This document shows positions 9,939 through 17,154 of a DNA stretch of 64,000 nt, piece by piece (the stretch's first letter is position 1; every line of letters begins with the position of its first letter). This DNA is from Mucilaginibacter pankratovii (GTDB taxonomy: Bacteria; Bacteroidota; Bacteroidia; Sphingobacteriales; Sphingobacteriaceae). The notes beneath the pieces are model-generated. The model had not been told where the DNA came from. It made no database searches and was given only the letters and a program-made list of their open reading frames with translations. Made by a program: the position numbers and the translations under genes. Location: contig NZ_JACWMY010000001.1 in assembly GCF_014773265.1 (NCBI RefSeq), forward strand, positions 186,001-250,000. The letters run 5' to 3'.

Positions 9939-10490
9939 TTATGGCCTTGAAGGGTACACACCTTGCCAGGCGATAATATATTGCATGGCAACAAATGGGG
10001 GAGTAATATTAACCGGTTGGCTGCCGCCTGCAGGCACAATGGTTTTTTGGTTTAAATAGGTTTGGGGCAGGGTGGTGTCTACAAAGTCCTGAAAGTTATT
10101 TTCCGCAGCGCCAGTAGTTGAATCAACACCAATTGCAAGGAAATTATTCTCAGGAGAGATTTGGTCAGCCGCCGATGCAATGGTAAGCACCGGGTGGCTA
10201 TGCGCCGGCATTTGCTGCACACTTAAAGTAACCTGTTGATTGCCGCCAACCTCGCCTAATTGATAAGGCGTTAAGCGCCCGCCGCCGATATTACTCACTT
10301 GGGTTGGGAACGCGCTGCGCAGATCCGGCAATTGAAAATAAGTAACGCCATCGCCACCATAGCTGGTGCCCAATATGCTAAATAGAGCTGTGTACTGGTT
10401 AATAGGCAAACGTTGCCCTTCGCAGGTAAACCAGCCAACAGGTGCAAAGCTGCCGGCGAACATTTTAATTTCTCCCATGATAGGTTCCAT
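9939..10490 (-). CDS. Phage tail-collar domain protein, paralogue of the neighbouring gene
   Basis: 183 aa. It shares the family pattern with its neighbour: MFAGSFAPVGWFTCEGQ, then ILGTSYGGDG, FQLPDLRSAFP, VQQMPAHSHPV in the middle, and YIIAWQGVYPSRP at the end. The tandem arrangement suggests a duplicated pair transcribed leftward from one promoter in the 10491-10969 gap. The conserved His in the MPAHSH motif and the C-terminal W-x-G-x-YPSRP motif occur in both copies, so both look intact. Function is inferred from domain only: tail-collar domains form trimeric structures at phage tail fibre tips, but the bacterial stand-alone versions have no agreed role. Confidence 0.87.
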   Translation of the reverse strand: MEPIMGEIKMFAGSFAPVGWFTCEGQRLPINQYTALFSILGTSYGGDGVTYFQLPDLRSAFPTQVSNIGGGRLTPYQLGEVGGNQQVTLSVQQMPAHSHPVLTIASAADQISPENNFLAIGVDSTTGAAENNFQDFVDTTLPQTYLNQKTIVPAGGSQPVNITPPFVAMQYIIAWQGVYPSRP

Positions 10491-10969
10491 AGTTGTAATG
10501 ATTTAGGGTTTTGTTTTTAGGTTTATAATTGTTGGGTAAATATATTATATTTAATTGTTAGTAAAAGAAATATTTAATATTAAAAGCTCAATTTAAATTA
10601 TTAAAACCACTAATAATCAATGCTTTAATTGTGTAATGTATACACTTTGTATACGGTTTTCACATATATGACTTATCCCTTTCAGGAATATTTTTTTAAC
10701 AAACGATTAATTTATTTAAGTGGCCACTAACGCATTTCTGGTTCGCCGCAACCAAAATATAACCGGTATTTTGTTCCCGGCTACATTTGGCCGCTGGTTC
10801 CCTTAACATTAATTATTTATTATTATCCAAATGTATGTTGAAGATAAAAGCCGTAACAGGGTGTAATCAGCTTTTTTACGGGGGTGATTTAGGGGTAAAA
10901 AAAGGCTGCTAAGTTTTTGTGAATTCGCTTGCAAATACCCACTTTCGATAACCTTAAAATTAAAACGTT
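10491..10969. other. 479-bp divergent intergenic region
   Basis: AT-rich DNA between the leftward tail-collar genes and the rightward lipoprotein gene. It should hold promoters for both directions, but no clean Bacteroidota -33 TTTG/-7 TAnnTTTG pair could be placed. The one ordered element seen is two gtatac hexamers at 10638-10643 and 10649-10654, separated by five bases. No coding potential was found. Confidence 0.5.
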
Positions 10970-11554
10970 ATGACAATCAAACACACCCTCTTGTTAATGG
11001 CTTTCGCAGGTTTAGGCCTTGCATCGTGCCAAACCAAAACCGCGGAAACCGCCGCCGCTCCCGGTGGGCAGATAGGCGATCAGATTAGCTTAGACACCGC
11101 TAAAAAGTATGTGGAGAATTACAAGCGCAGGGCCGGAATTGTAGATTCGGTATGGGGCGAAAATGGCGGCCTGCAAAAGAAATATGCAAGGCCAAACAGC
11201 CGCTGTGTATGGTTCGACAAAGAAAAACTACGCAAAATACTGGCCGAACTGGATGCAGAAAAGGGAGACGGCGTACGTTTTTACCTCGCCGCTTATGATA
11301 GTACTTATAATAAAAATCCAAACTCGAAAACACCCGACAGAAAATACTGGAACTATAACACCCTGATAATGGTATCTACTGTGCCGAAAATAGTTGGCAC
11401 CGACACGCTGCACTTTGATTCGTACAGTAAAAGAACCGCTAATGCGCCCGGCAAAGGCTTTATAGTAGGTGCCGGTGCCGGCCCCGAAAACCGCGGCGAA
11501 ATGTGCCCGCCGCCAAGTAACTGCCCAGCTATTGGTGCAACGCTTATCCAATAA
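10970..11554 (+). CDS. Small lipoprotein of unknown function
   Basis: 194 aa with a lipoprotein signal peptide: a hydrophobic stretch ending LASC, so the lipidated Cys is residue 20. The mature part has no domain I can name. Features visible are a helical start (DTAKKYVENYKRR), a segment LRKILAEL followed by GVRFYLAAYD, and a Cys near the end (EMCPPPSNCP). Residues 88-130 repeat Tyr/Asn-rich stretches. It is the first gene of a rightward unit: the next gene begins 6 bp after its stop, followed by a kinase and response regulator. That spacing suggests co-transcription, so it could be a sensory or envelope partner of that system. This role is inference from position only. Confidence 0.75.
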   Translation: MTIKHTLLLMAFAGLGLASCQTKTAETAAAPGGQIGDQISLDTAKKYVENYKRRAGIVDSVWGENGGLQKKYARPNSRCVWFDKEKLRKILAELDAEKGDGVRFYLAAYDSTYNKNPNSKTPDRKYWNYNTLIMVSTVPKIVGTDTLHFDSYSKRTANAPGKGFIVGAGAGPENRGEMCPPPSNCPAIGATLIQ

Positions 11555-11560
11555 TAAAAA

Positions 11561-12235
11561 ATGGGATCTGTTCCGTTAAGTAAATTAATCACCCTGAACA
11601 CGGCAGCCGAATTTATCTGCTTCCTGGTTGCGCTTATATTCCTTTACCGGGATAAAAGCGCAGCCTGGCGGGTATTTATAGTTTATCTGCTGCTCACCTT
11701 TTGTGCCGAAACTACAGGGCTGGTGATACGTAAAGTATTTTTAACGGCCAACCTGCCGGTATACAATACCTTTGTGGTAGTGGAGTGCTTTTTTACCAGC
11801 TATTTTTTCTACACGCTGTTTAAGCCCTACGGCTACAGCGTTAAGTGGCTGTTTGGCTGGCTGGCGTTATTTACGGTGATGTATATCAGCGAGTTGTTTT
11901 ACGTAAACTTTGCCGATTTTGTAGCTGTAACGGCCTCGGTAATGTCCATCGTATTTGTATTGGCCTGCATGTGGTTCTACTACATAAAACTTACCGACGA
12001 ACGGTACGAGCCTTTGCTGCAATCGGCCGAGTTTTGGTGGGTAAGCGGTGCGCTGTTCTTTTACTTTGGCAGCACCGCCTGTAATATCTTTTTTGATTAC
12101 CTAAAGCAAAACGAGGTATCTGCCTACAACAGTTCCATCAGGTATATTATTTTTAACGTACTAAATATTATATTGTACTCATTCTGGTCATTTTCATCCG
12201 TATGCCGATATCGCCAAAGGAAATCGTTTCGTTAA
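11561..12235 (+). CDS. Seven-helix integral membrane protein, possible sensor
   Basis: 224 aa, almost entirely hydrophobic. I count seven membrane segments, beginning near residues 8-26, 36-56, 62-85, 92-113, 117-142, 155-178 and 195-216. No enzymatic motif is apparent and I do not recognise a named family. Its 3' end overlaps the next gene, a histidine kinase with a single membrane helix and no sensor domain, by 34 bp. Tight translational coupling to that kinase suggests it supplies the sensing or membrane-anchoring function; this is inference. The start is 6 bp after the upstream lipoprotein gene. It is not a rhodopsin as far as I can see: there is no convincing retinal-binding Lys motif in the last helix. 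Confidence 0.8.
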   Translation: MGSVPLSKLITLNTAAEFICFLVALIFLYRDKSAAWRVFIVYLLLTFCAETTGLVIRKVFLTANLPVYNTFVVVECFFTSYFFYTLFKPYGYSVKWLFGWLALFTVMYISELFYVNFADFVAVTASVMSIVFVLACMWFYYIKLTDERYEPLLQSAEFWWVSGALFFYFGSTACNIFFDYLKQNEVSAYNSSIRYIIFNVLNIILYSFWSFSSVCRYRQRKSFR

Positions 12236-12990
12236 TTGGACTAACCTCCATCGTTTTCCTCATCGCCCCCATCTTCCTGATACGGTATGTGCTGCTGTAT
12301 AATCGCAAAAAGAAAAAACACGAAGAAGAAAAATCGATTATGGTAAAAACCTTAGAGACCGAACTGCTGCGAACCCAGATGGAGGTACAGGAGCAAACCC
12401 TTAAAACGATCGCTTACGATCTGCACGATAATATTGGCCAGTTGCTAAGCCTTACCACCATTACCCTCAGTTCCATCAACCTGGATGACAGGGCAAAATC
12501 TGCCGAGAAGATTGCTTTGATAGAAGACTTAACCGCCCGCTCTACCAAGGAGGTGAAGGCCCTCTCGCGGATGCTGCACAGCGAGGAATTGCTGAGCCGC
12601 GGGCTGTTCTCGGCCATTGAGTTTGAGCTGGACTGGATGAAACGCAGCGACCGCTTTACCATCAGCTTTAAAAAACCCGCGTTTGAATCTTTTACCGATG
12701 ATGCAGGTAAAGAGACCATTATGTTCCGCCTGTTCCAGGAAATTATAAATAATATTATTCAGCACTCTAAGGCAACAGAAATATTTGTTAATTTGGACCA
12801 GGTTGACGGCGCTTTAAAACTCACCATCCGCGATAACGGCGTTGGTTTTGATGTAGACGCTACCCTGCAACGCAAAACCGGTATGGGCCTGTATAATATT
12901 AAAAAACGCGCTGCCATTATAAATGGCACCGCGTCGATAGATTCTACCCGTGGTGCCGGTTCTGTTATAACCATTACAGTACCTTATTAA
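12202..12990 (+). CDS. Sensor histidine kinase, NarX/DesK-like (HisKA_3 type)
   Basis: 262 aa. One membrane helix lies at about residues 9-33, followed by a basic and then coiled-coil stretch (34-70). The dimerisation/phosphoacceptor region contains AYDLHDNIGQLLS with the phosphoacceptor His at 75. The ATP-binding domain has the N-box NNIIQHSKA (183-191), G1 DNGVGFD (211-217) and G2 KTGMGLYNI (225-233). There is no periplasmic or PAS sensor domain, so the input probably comes from the overlapping seven-helix protein upstream. The gene overlaps that upstream gene by 34 bp and is followed 10 bp later by a NarL/FixJ regulator, its likely partner. Confidence 0.92.
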   Translation: MPISPKEIVSLIGLTSIVFLIAPIFLIRYVLLYNRKKKKHEEEKSIMVKTLETELLRTQMEVQEQTLKTIAYDLHDNIGQLLSLTTITLSSINLDDRAKSAEKIALIEDLTARSTKEVKALSRMLHSEELLSRGLFSAIEFELDWMKRSDRFTISFKKPAFESFTDDAGKETIMFRLFQEIINNIIQHSKATEIFVNLDQVDGALKLTIRDNGVGFDVDATLQRKTGMGLYNIKKRAAIINGTASIDSTRGAGSVITITVPY

Positions 12991-13000
12991 TACATTTACC

Positions 13001-13657
13001 ATGTCCTCCCCCGACAAAATTGATATTGCCATTGTAGACGATCATACTCTCTTTCGCCAGGGCCTGGTAGGCCTGCTCACCGAAAGCGGCCGCATTAATG
13101 TAGTGTTTGATGCCAGTAACGGCGCAGATATGATCCAGAAGATAGCCAAACACCCCTTGCCAAGTGTTGTACTGATGGATATTACCATGCCCATAATGGA
13201 TGGGTACGAAAGCACCAAATGGCTTAAACAAAACCACCCCGATATAAATGTACTTGCCCTGAGTATGTTTGAGGAGGATAAGCCTATTATTGAGATGCTG
13301 AAAAGCGGGGCGGGCGGCTATATGCTAAAACAAAGTAAAGTAGCCGACCTGGTGAACGCCATAGCGGGCATTAACGAGCATTCGTTTTATATAAACGAGC
13401 TGGTATCCGGCAAACTACTGCGCAACATCCAAAACAAGCAGGCGGTAAAAAACGATTACTCGGACCTTAACGCCAACGAGCTCCGTTTCCTGGAGCTTTG
13501 CTGCTCGGACCTTACCTACAAACAAATTGCCGACCAGATGAACCTGAGCCCGCACACCATTGATAATTACCGCGAATCACTGTTCCAAAAATTTGAGACC
13601 AAATCGCGCACGGCGCTGGTGATCTCGGCATTGAAGAATGGGTTGATAAAGATATAG
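13001..13657 (+). CDS. NarL/FixJ-family response regulator
   Basis: 218 aa. The receiver domain has acidic residues D13-D14, the phosphoacceptor Asp60 in VVLMDITMP and the conserved Lys in GGYMLKQS (about 113). The C-terminal LuxR-type helix-turn-helix covers about 150-212 (LNANELRFLELCCSDLTYKQ, then MNLSPHTIDNYRESLFQKF). It should be phosphorylated by the kinase encoded 10 bp upstream and bind DNA as a dimer. Targets are unknown, although autoregulation of the 10970-13657 unit is plausible. It ends the unit; just after it lies a short dispersed-repeat fragment (13661-13686). Confidence 0.93.
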   Translation: MSSPDKIDIAIVDDHTLFRQGLVGLLTESGRINVVFDASNGADMIQKIAKHPLPSVVLMDITMPIMDGYESTKWLKQNHPDINVLALSMFEEDKPIIEMLKSGAGGYMLKQSKVADLVNAIAGINEHSFYINELVSGKLLRNIQNKQAVKNDYSDLNANELRFLELCCSDLTYKQIADQMNLSPHTIDNYRESLFQKFETKSRTALVISALKNGLIKI

Positions 13658-13660
13658 CCC

Positions 13661-13686
13661 CTTGTCATGGTGAGCCTGTCGAACCA
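13661..13686. repeat. Fragment of a dispersed 'TCATGGTGAGCCTGTCGAACC' type repeat
   Basis: The sequence ttgtcatggtgagcctgtcg is a recognisable short intergenic motif scattered through many bacterial genomes, usually as half of an inverted repeat. Here only one arm is seen, in the gap after the response regulator gene. Recognition is from memory of the motif; no function is claimed. Confidence 0.4.
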
Positions 13687-13701
13687 TTAACAGCCATCAA
13701 T

Positions 13702-13965
13702 TTATTGGGGAATTTTACTTAACGGATTTTGTTCTATCTCCTTTTTCCTTATAAATAACCCGTAAATATAGTTGCAGGCATCACCTTCGGTTGGAAACAC
13801 AACTTCATCATTTCTATTGCCCCTCTCATCAAAATAAAACACCTCCCATTTACTGTAGTTGTGATAGAGTACTATCCGGTCTGGCAAAAGTTCATCGTAT
13901 AATGAATAAAATCCAGGGTAAACACTTAGTTTATCTAATTCCTCTTTTAATTCAATCCTATTCAT
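13702..13965 (-). CDS. Small cytoplasmic protein of unknown function (87 aa), possible immunity-type protein
   Basis: I chose the internal ATG at 13965 (MNRIELKEELDKL). The longer frame back to 14085 begins with a Leu/Thr-rich stretch that does not look coding. The protein is acidic, with KWEVFYFDERGNRNDEVVFP in the middle and an EGDACNYIYGLFIRKKEIE helix near the end. The alternation of WxVFY, DERG and a DAC-x-Y helix resembles small immunity-type proteins of contact-dependent toxin systems, but I cannot name the family. No toxin gene is adjacent. It stands alone, leftward, between a response regulator and a broken peptidase gene, which fits an orphaned accessory gene. Confidence 0.55.
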   Translation of the reverse strand: MNRIELKEELDKLSVYPGFYSLYDELLPDRIVLYHNYSKWEVFYFDERGNRNDEVVFPTEGDACNYIYGLFIRKKEIEQNPLSKIPQ

Positions 13966-14102
13966 TTTTGTTCTTTGTTCGCGTTGTCTCCAACAAACGA
14001 TGTTCGTCGAAATTAATGTCAGCCGTAGGGCTAATGTCAATAGTTTATGCTGAAAATATAAGTTCGAAGATCGGTATTTCGTCAATGAACGGCATCACGG
14101 TG

Positions 14103-14129
14103 ATTGTTGTTGAGACCACCAACAATGGC
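14103..14129. repeat. Solo copy of the attgttg...caacaatggc hairpin repeat
   Basis: These 27 bases match 34429-34455 at 24 positions by eye. Both contain the inverted arms attgttg and caacaat. It lies in the gap before the broken peptidase E gene and appears to be a half element of the composite repeat found at 34429-34635. Confidence 0.5.
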
Positions 14130-14196
14130 GAAAAGATTAACACATTTTCGGTTGATGATGGGCTGAACTCCCGGCTGCGTTTTATAAATTTACTTT

Positions 14197-14861
14197 ATGA
14201 AACTTCTTCTCACTTCCGCAGGCATCAGCAACGCCAGCATAAACAACGCGCTGGTTGAACTCCTGGGCAAACCCATTGCCGAAGCGAGCGCCCTTTTTAT
14301 ACCAACCGCTATATATGGCATACCCGGCTACGCACAAATAGTACAAAAGGTGATCTGCGGAACCTTAGGCGACCCGTTTTGCCAATTGGGCTGGAAATCG
14401 CTGGGATTGCTGGAACTAACCGCCCTGCCCAGCATTAAACAGGAGCTTTGGGTACCCATGCTGCAGCAAACGGATGTATTGCTGGTTGGCGGCGGCGACT
14501 GCCAGTACCTGTGCTACTGGATGCAGCAGAGCGGCCTTACCGCCCTCCTACCGGAGTTGCTGCAAAGGATAGTAACGTTGGCCTGAGCGCGGGGAGCATG
14601 ATCATGACAAGCTACGGAACCACCTACGGCAACCATACGCTGCCTGCCGAAACGGATAAGGCGCTAAACCTGCTCAATTTTGCCATTCACCCGCACCTGG
14701 ACCATGAATGGTTCCCGAACAATTCTCTCGCCAATATAGAAAAGCTGGCTGCAACCATCCCAGTACCCTCCTATGCCATAGACGACCAAACCGCCATTAA
14801 AGTAACCGATGATACCATCGAAGTTATCTCCGAGGGGAATTGGAAGTTGTTCACTCCTTAA
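14197..14861 (+). pseudogene. Peptidase E-like (S51) / type 1 glutamine amidotransferase-like protein, frameshifted
   Basis: Two overlapping frames together make one protein of about 221 residues. The first (from the ATG at 14197) reads MKLLLTSAGISNASINNALV up to LLPELL, then hits a stop near 14586. The second frame carries KDSNVGLSAGSMIMTSYGTT and continues through NFAIHPHLDHEWFP to the stop at 14861. S51 peptidases have a nucleophile Ser in a G-x-SAGS motif and a downstream His; both lie only in the second frame. The join falls around 14560-14566 and equals loss of one base (shift from frame 1 to frame 0). Either the gene is inactivated or this is a sequencing error. No classic slippery heptamer is seen there. 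It should act on aspartyl dipeptides if intact. Confidence 0.8.
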
Positions 14862-14866
14862 ACCGA

Positions 14867-16183
14867 CTAAAAATCATCCTCGTAGTTCACTTTACCGTTG
14901 GATAGCTTCACATAATCTACGGAGCCTGTCCCCTGAAAACTGAAGTCGATACCGATAATTTTGGAGCGGATAATATCGCTGTTTACGGTGTAAACCAGTT
15001 TGTCATCTAGATACACCTTCCCTACCCGGTTATGGGCCTCTACCCTAACCTTTACATACTTACTAAAATCGACTCCAAACATAGATAGATCCTTCTTTTT
15101 ACCCGAGCGGAAATAGTTTGTAAAAATAAAATCGACATCTGACACACAACCTTTTGCGCACAGCGGGATACCTATGGCCGTACCCCGGCACAGCAAATAA
15201 AGGTGCGTTTGCTGGCAAATGGCCGCCCCCTCTTTATAGTTGTTTTTGAGAGACGTTTCGAACACAAAATCGTCGCTGTAGATCTCGCCAAAATCCTTCA
15301 CGTTACTAAAAAGAACAAAGGGAGCTACCGGCTGCATTTTTATGTTACGTGCCTGAATTTGAGCCGCATTCAGCGACATTTTGCCGTCCTTCATCACATC
15401 CACACTATCAAAATATACAGGTACAGGGCTCAGCGTAACCACTCCCAGCCACCCGTTAGATTTGATGAGCAGATCGTGCTGTTTTACTATCTTATTATTT
15501 ACAATGAGTTTAGCGCGATAGTAATCAGGGTAATAGTATATCGAAGTATGCTGCTTATCCAATTTGGAAACCTTCTGCCTGAGCTTCTTATCCCACGATT
15601 GCTGTATAATAACCGAATCGCCCGGCGCTTTACTGGCGTCGTAATTAAAAACAACCGAATTGGGCAAACCCTGCGTTACCGCTTTTTTGCTACTGAAGGT
15701 ATAATCGCTATCGGCAATCGGTGGTGGATTTTTATTGATACTGAGGTAGGTGATCACAATGCCGGTTACCAGGGCAACTCCTGTTGTAATTTGCCATATC
15801 CGCCTGTTGGTTGGCCTATCGGTAATAGCCGGTGTTGGCGCGGGTACATGTCCGGGTTGGGGGTTCACTATAACATCCTCCAATATGGCCACGCTGGTAC
15901 TACCATTTTTTTGGTGGGCGGTTACAAAGCCACGCCATCCGTTAAAACCTATAAAGTTAGCCAGGGTGTCCAGTGTATAAGTATTGGGGAGGCTATCGTA
16001 TTTTACTTTCCCCCAAATGCGCTTTAAGGTAACATGGCTAAGCGTAACGCCCGTACGCTGGTGTATGCGCTCGCTCAGGTTAATAAAATCCTGGTTGGTC
16101 CAGCCGCGGCTGTCGCCCCAGCCCGTTTCGATCTCATACTGCAGTTTAAGTGTTTCTATAAGTTCATCAAAAGGCATGGGCAT
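14867..16183 (-). CDS. DNA-binding-like membrane protein with extracytoplasmic beta-rich domain
   Basis: 438 aa. Residues about 1-95 are charged and helical, with LSERIHQRTGVTLSHVTLKR and IWGKVKYDSLPNTYTLDTLA, a layout like a helix-turn-helix domain. One membrane helix follows at about 125-148 (WQITTGVALVTGIVITYL). The remaining ~290 residues are beta-rich: a PKD-like part (NSVVFNYDASKAPGDSVIIQ) and an end resembling a concanavalin/LamG fold (VRVEAHNRVGKVYLDDKLV). A cytoplasmic DNA-binding head joined to an external sensor is a one-component regulator layout. This function is inference; I recognise no named family. The gene converges on the broken peptidase and is divergent from 16363. Phased direct repeats lie just upstream (16216-16251). 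Confidence 0.7.
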   Translation of the reverse strand: MPMPFDELIETLKLQYEIETGWGDSRGWTNQDFINLSERIHQRTGVTLSHVTLKRIWGKVKYDSLPNTYTLDTLANFIGFNGWRGFVTAHQKNGSTSVAILEDVIVNPQPGHVPAPTPAITDRPTNRRIWQITTGVALVTGIVITYLSINKNPPPIADSDYTFSSKKAVTQGLPNSVVFNYDASKAPGDSVIIQQSWDKKLRQKVSKLDKQHTSIYYYPDYYRAKLIVNNKIVKQHDLLIKSNGWLGVVTLSPVPVYFDSVDVMKDGKMSLNAAQIQARNIKMQPVAPFVLFSNVKDFGEIYSDDFVFETSLKNNYKEGAAICQQTHLYLLCRGTAIGIPLCAKGCVSDVDFIFTNYFRSGKKKDLSMFGVDFSKYVKVRVEAHNRVGKVYLDDKLVYTVNSDIIRSKIIGIDFSFQGTGSVDYVKLSNGKVNYEDDF

Positions 16184-16215
16184 CTACTTGGTGCAAAATT
16201 AATATCGCTATTGGT

Positions 16216-16251
16216 TTGTTCGGGCTTGTATCAACTTGTACCAACTTGTAC
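16216..16251. promoter_or_regulatory. Three cttgta motifs at 10-bp spacing, candidate operator
   Basis: The hexamer cttgta starts at 16225, 16235 and 16245, so it is repeated once per helical turn; the last two sit in an exact tandem of caacttgtac (16232-16251). The 14-mer ttgttcgggcttgt at 16216-16229 recurs inverted at 23226-23239. The site lies 33-68 bp upstream of the start of the DNA-binding-like membrane protein and about 110 bp upstream of the divergent gene. Phasing suggests side-by-side binding of a regulator. No regulator is identified. Confidence 0.4.
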
Positions 16252-16362
16252 AGGCGCAACGCATACATATTGATTTTTGCGCATCTACATTTGTATCACG
16301 CTTTTGGTACTGCAAGTTATAAAATGTACCCGGCTAAATAACCAAATCCCGTTGATATTTTT

Positions 16363-17100
16363 ATGATTAAGCTGGCAATTATAGGTAAATGGTTTTATGC
16401 TGTAGCATTTATAGTATTTGGTATACAGCATTTTATATATGCCGAATTTGCGGCTACACTAATACCGGCGTGGATCCCATGGCATTTATTCTGGACGTAT
16501 TTTGTAGGCGTTGCCTTTATACTGGCTGCCATAAGTATCATCATCAATAAATATGCCTTGTTCTCCTGTGTTATGATGGGCATTATGCTGGCGATGTTTA
16601 TCCTATTGATGCATATTCCAAACCTGGTTAACCACCCGCAAGATCCGCAGCGCTGGACACGTGCGCTGCAGGATGTGCTATTTATGGGCACAGCGCTTAT
16701 GCTTACCGGCGAGTTAAAGCTGCAAACCGCCGGCAAATATTTGTTTGCTGTGCCCATCATCATTTTGGCATTGCAGCATTTTGCACATGCAAATTTTGTT
16801 ACCGCAAAGGTACCCGCATGGTTCCCGGCGGTAGAAGTTTGGGATTATATTGTAGGTATAGTTATTATAGTAGCAGCGATTGGCATTATTACCAACCGGT
16901 ACATGGGCGCGCCGGCGTTGATGCTGGCCATTTTATTATTCACCCTCGCATTGCTGTACCATGTACCCCTGCTTATTGCCGATGTACACAGCGGCCAGCA
17001 GTGGACCGGCGCAATGCTGGATATTGCTATAGCCGGCGGGGCATTTGTGGTGGCTGCTTTGCCAGCGGTTTATTATAAACCGGCCAGCATGGCAACTTAA
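16363..17100 (+). CDS. Duplicated DoxX-like integral membrane protein
   Basis: 245 aa with about eight hydrophobic helices. The protein is an internal duplication: residues 18-60 (FGIQHFIYAEF, then IPAWIPW, FVGVAFILAAISI) repeat at 134-176 (LALQHFAHANF, then VPAWFPA, IVGIVIIVAAIGI), an offset of 116 residues. Each half resembles the four-helix DoxX/SURF4-like fold. Members of this broad family are small membrane proteins, some tied to redox or thiosulfate metabolism, but no substrate can be read here. The gene is single, transcribed rightward and divergent from 14867-16183, with a 54-bp gap to the aspartyl protease gene that follows. Confidence 0.75.
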   Translation: MIKLAIIGKWFYAVAFIVFGIQHFIYAEFAATLIPAWIPWHLFWTYFVGVAFILAAISIIINKYALFSCVMMGIMLAMFILLMHIPNLVNHPQDPQRWTRALQDVLFMGTALMLTGELKLQTAGKYLFAVPIIILALQHFAHANFVTAKVPAWFPAVEVWDYIVGIVIIVAAIGIITNRYMGAPALMLAILLFTLALLYHVPLLIADVHSGQQWTGAMLDIAIAGGAFVVAALPAVYYKPASMAT

Positions 17101-17154
17101 TAGCCCGGGAATGCGTACATTTATATAACCACCTGTTATAAACCTCCTGCTACT

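Noticed and set aside
9344..10490. A prophage or contractile injection system, suggested by tail-collar proteins.
   Set aside because: No sheath, baseplate, spike, terminase, integrase or capsid gene is near. The stand-alone pair is common outside phages.
14556..14572. Programmed frameshifting in the peptidase E-like gene.
   Set aside because: No slippery heptamer or strong following stem was found. A simple one-base deletion or a sequencing error explains the pattern.
15203..16027. A 274-codon plus-strand frame opposite the DNA-binding-like membrane protein.
   Set aside because: It is entirely antisense to a protein with clear domain structure, has an odd composition rich in Arg/Ile/Tyr, and no recognisable motif.
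16194..16201. A TAATTTTG -7 element on the minus strand before the 16183 start.
   Set aside because: The leader would be only a few bases long and no TTG lies at the correct distance upstream. It is not reliable as a promoter.
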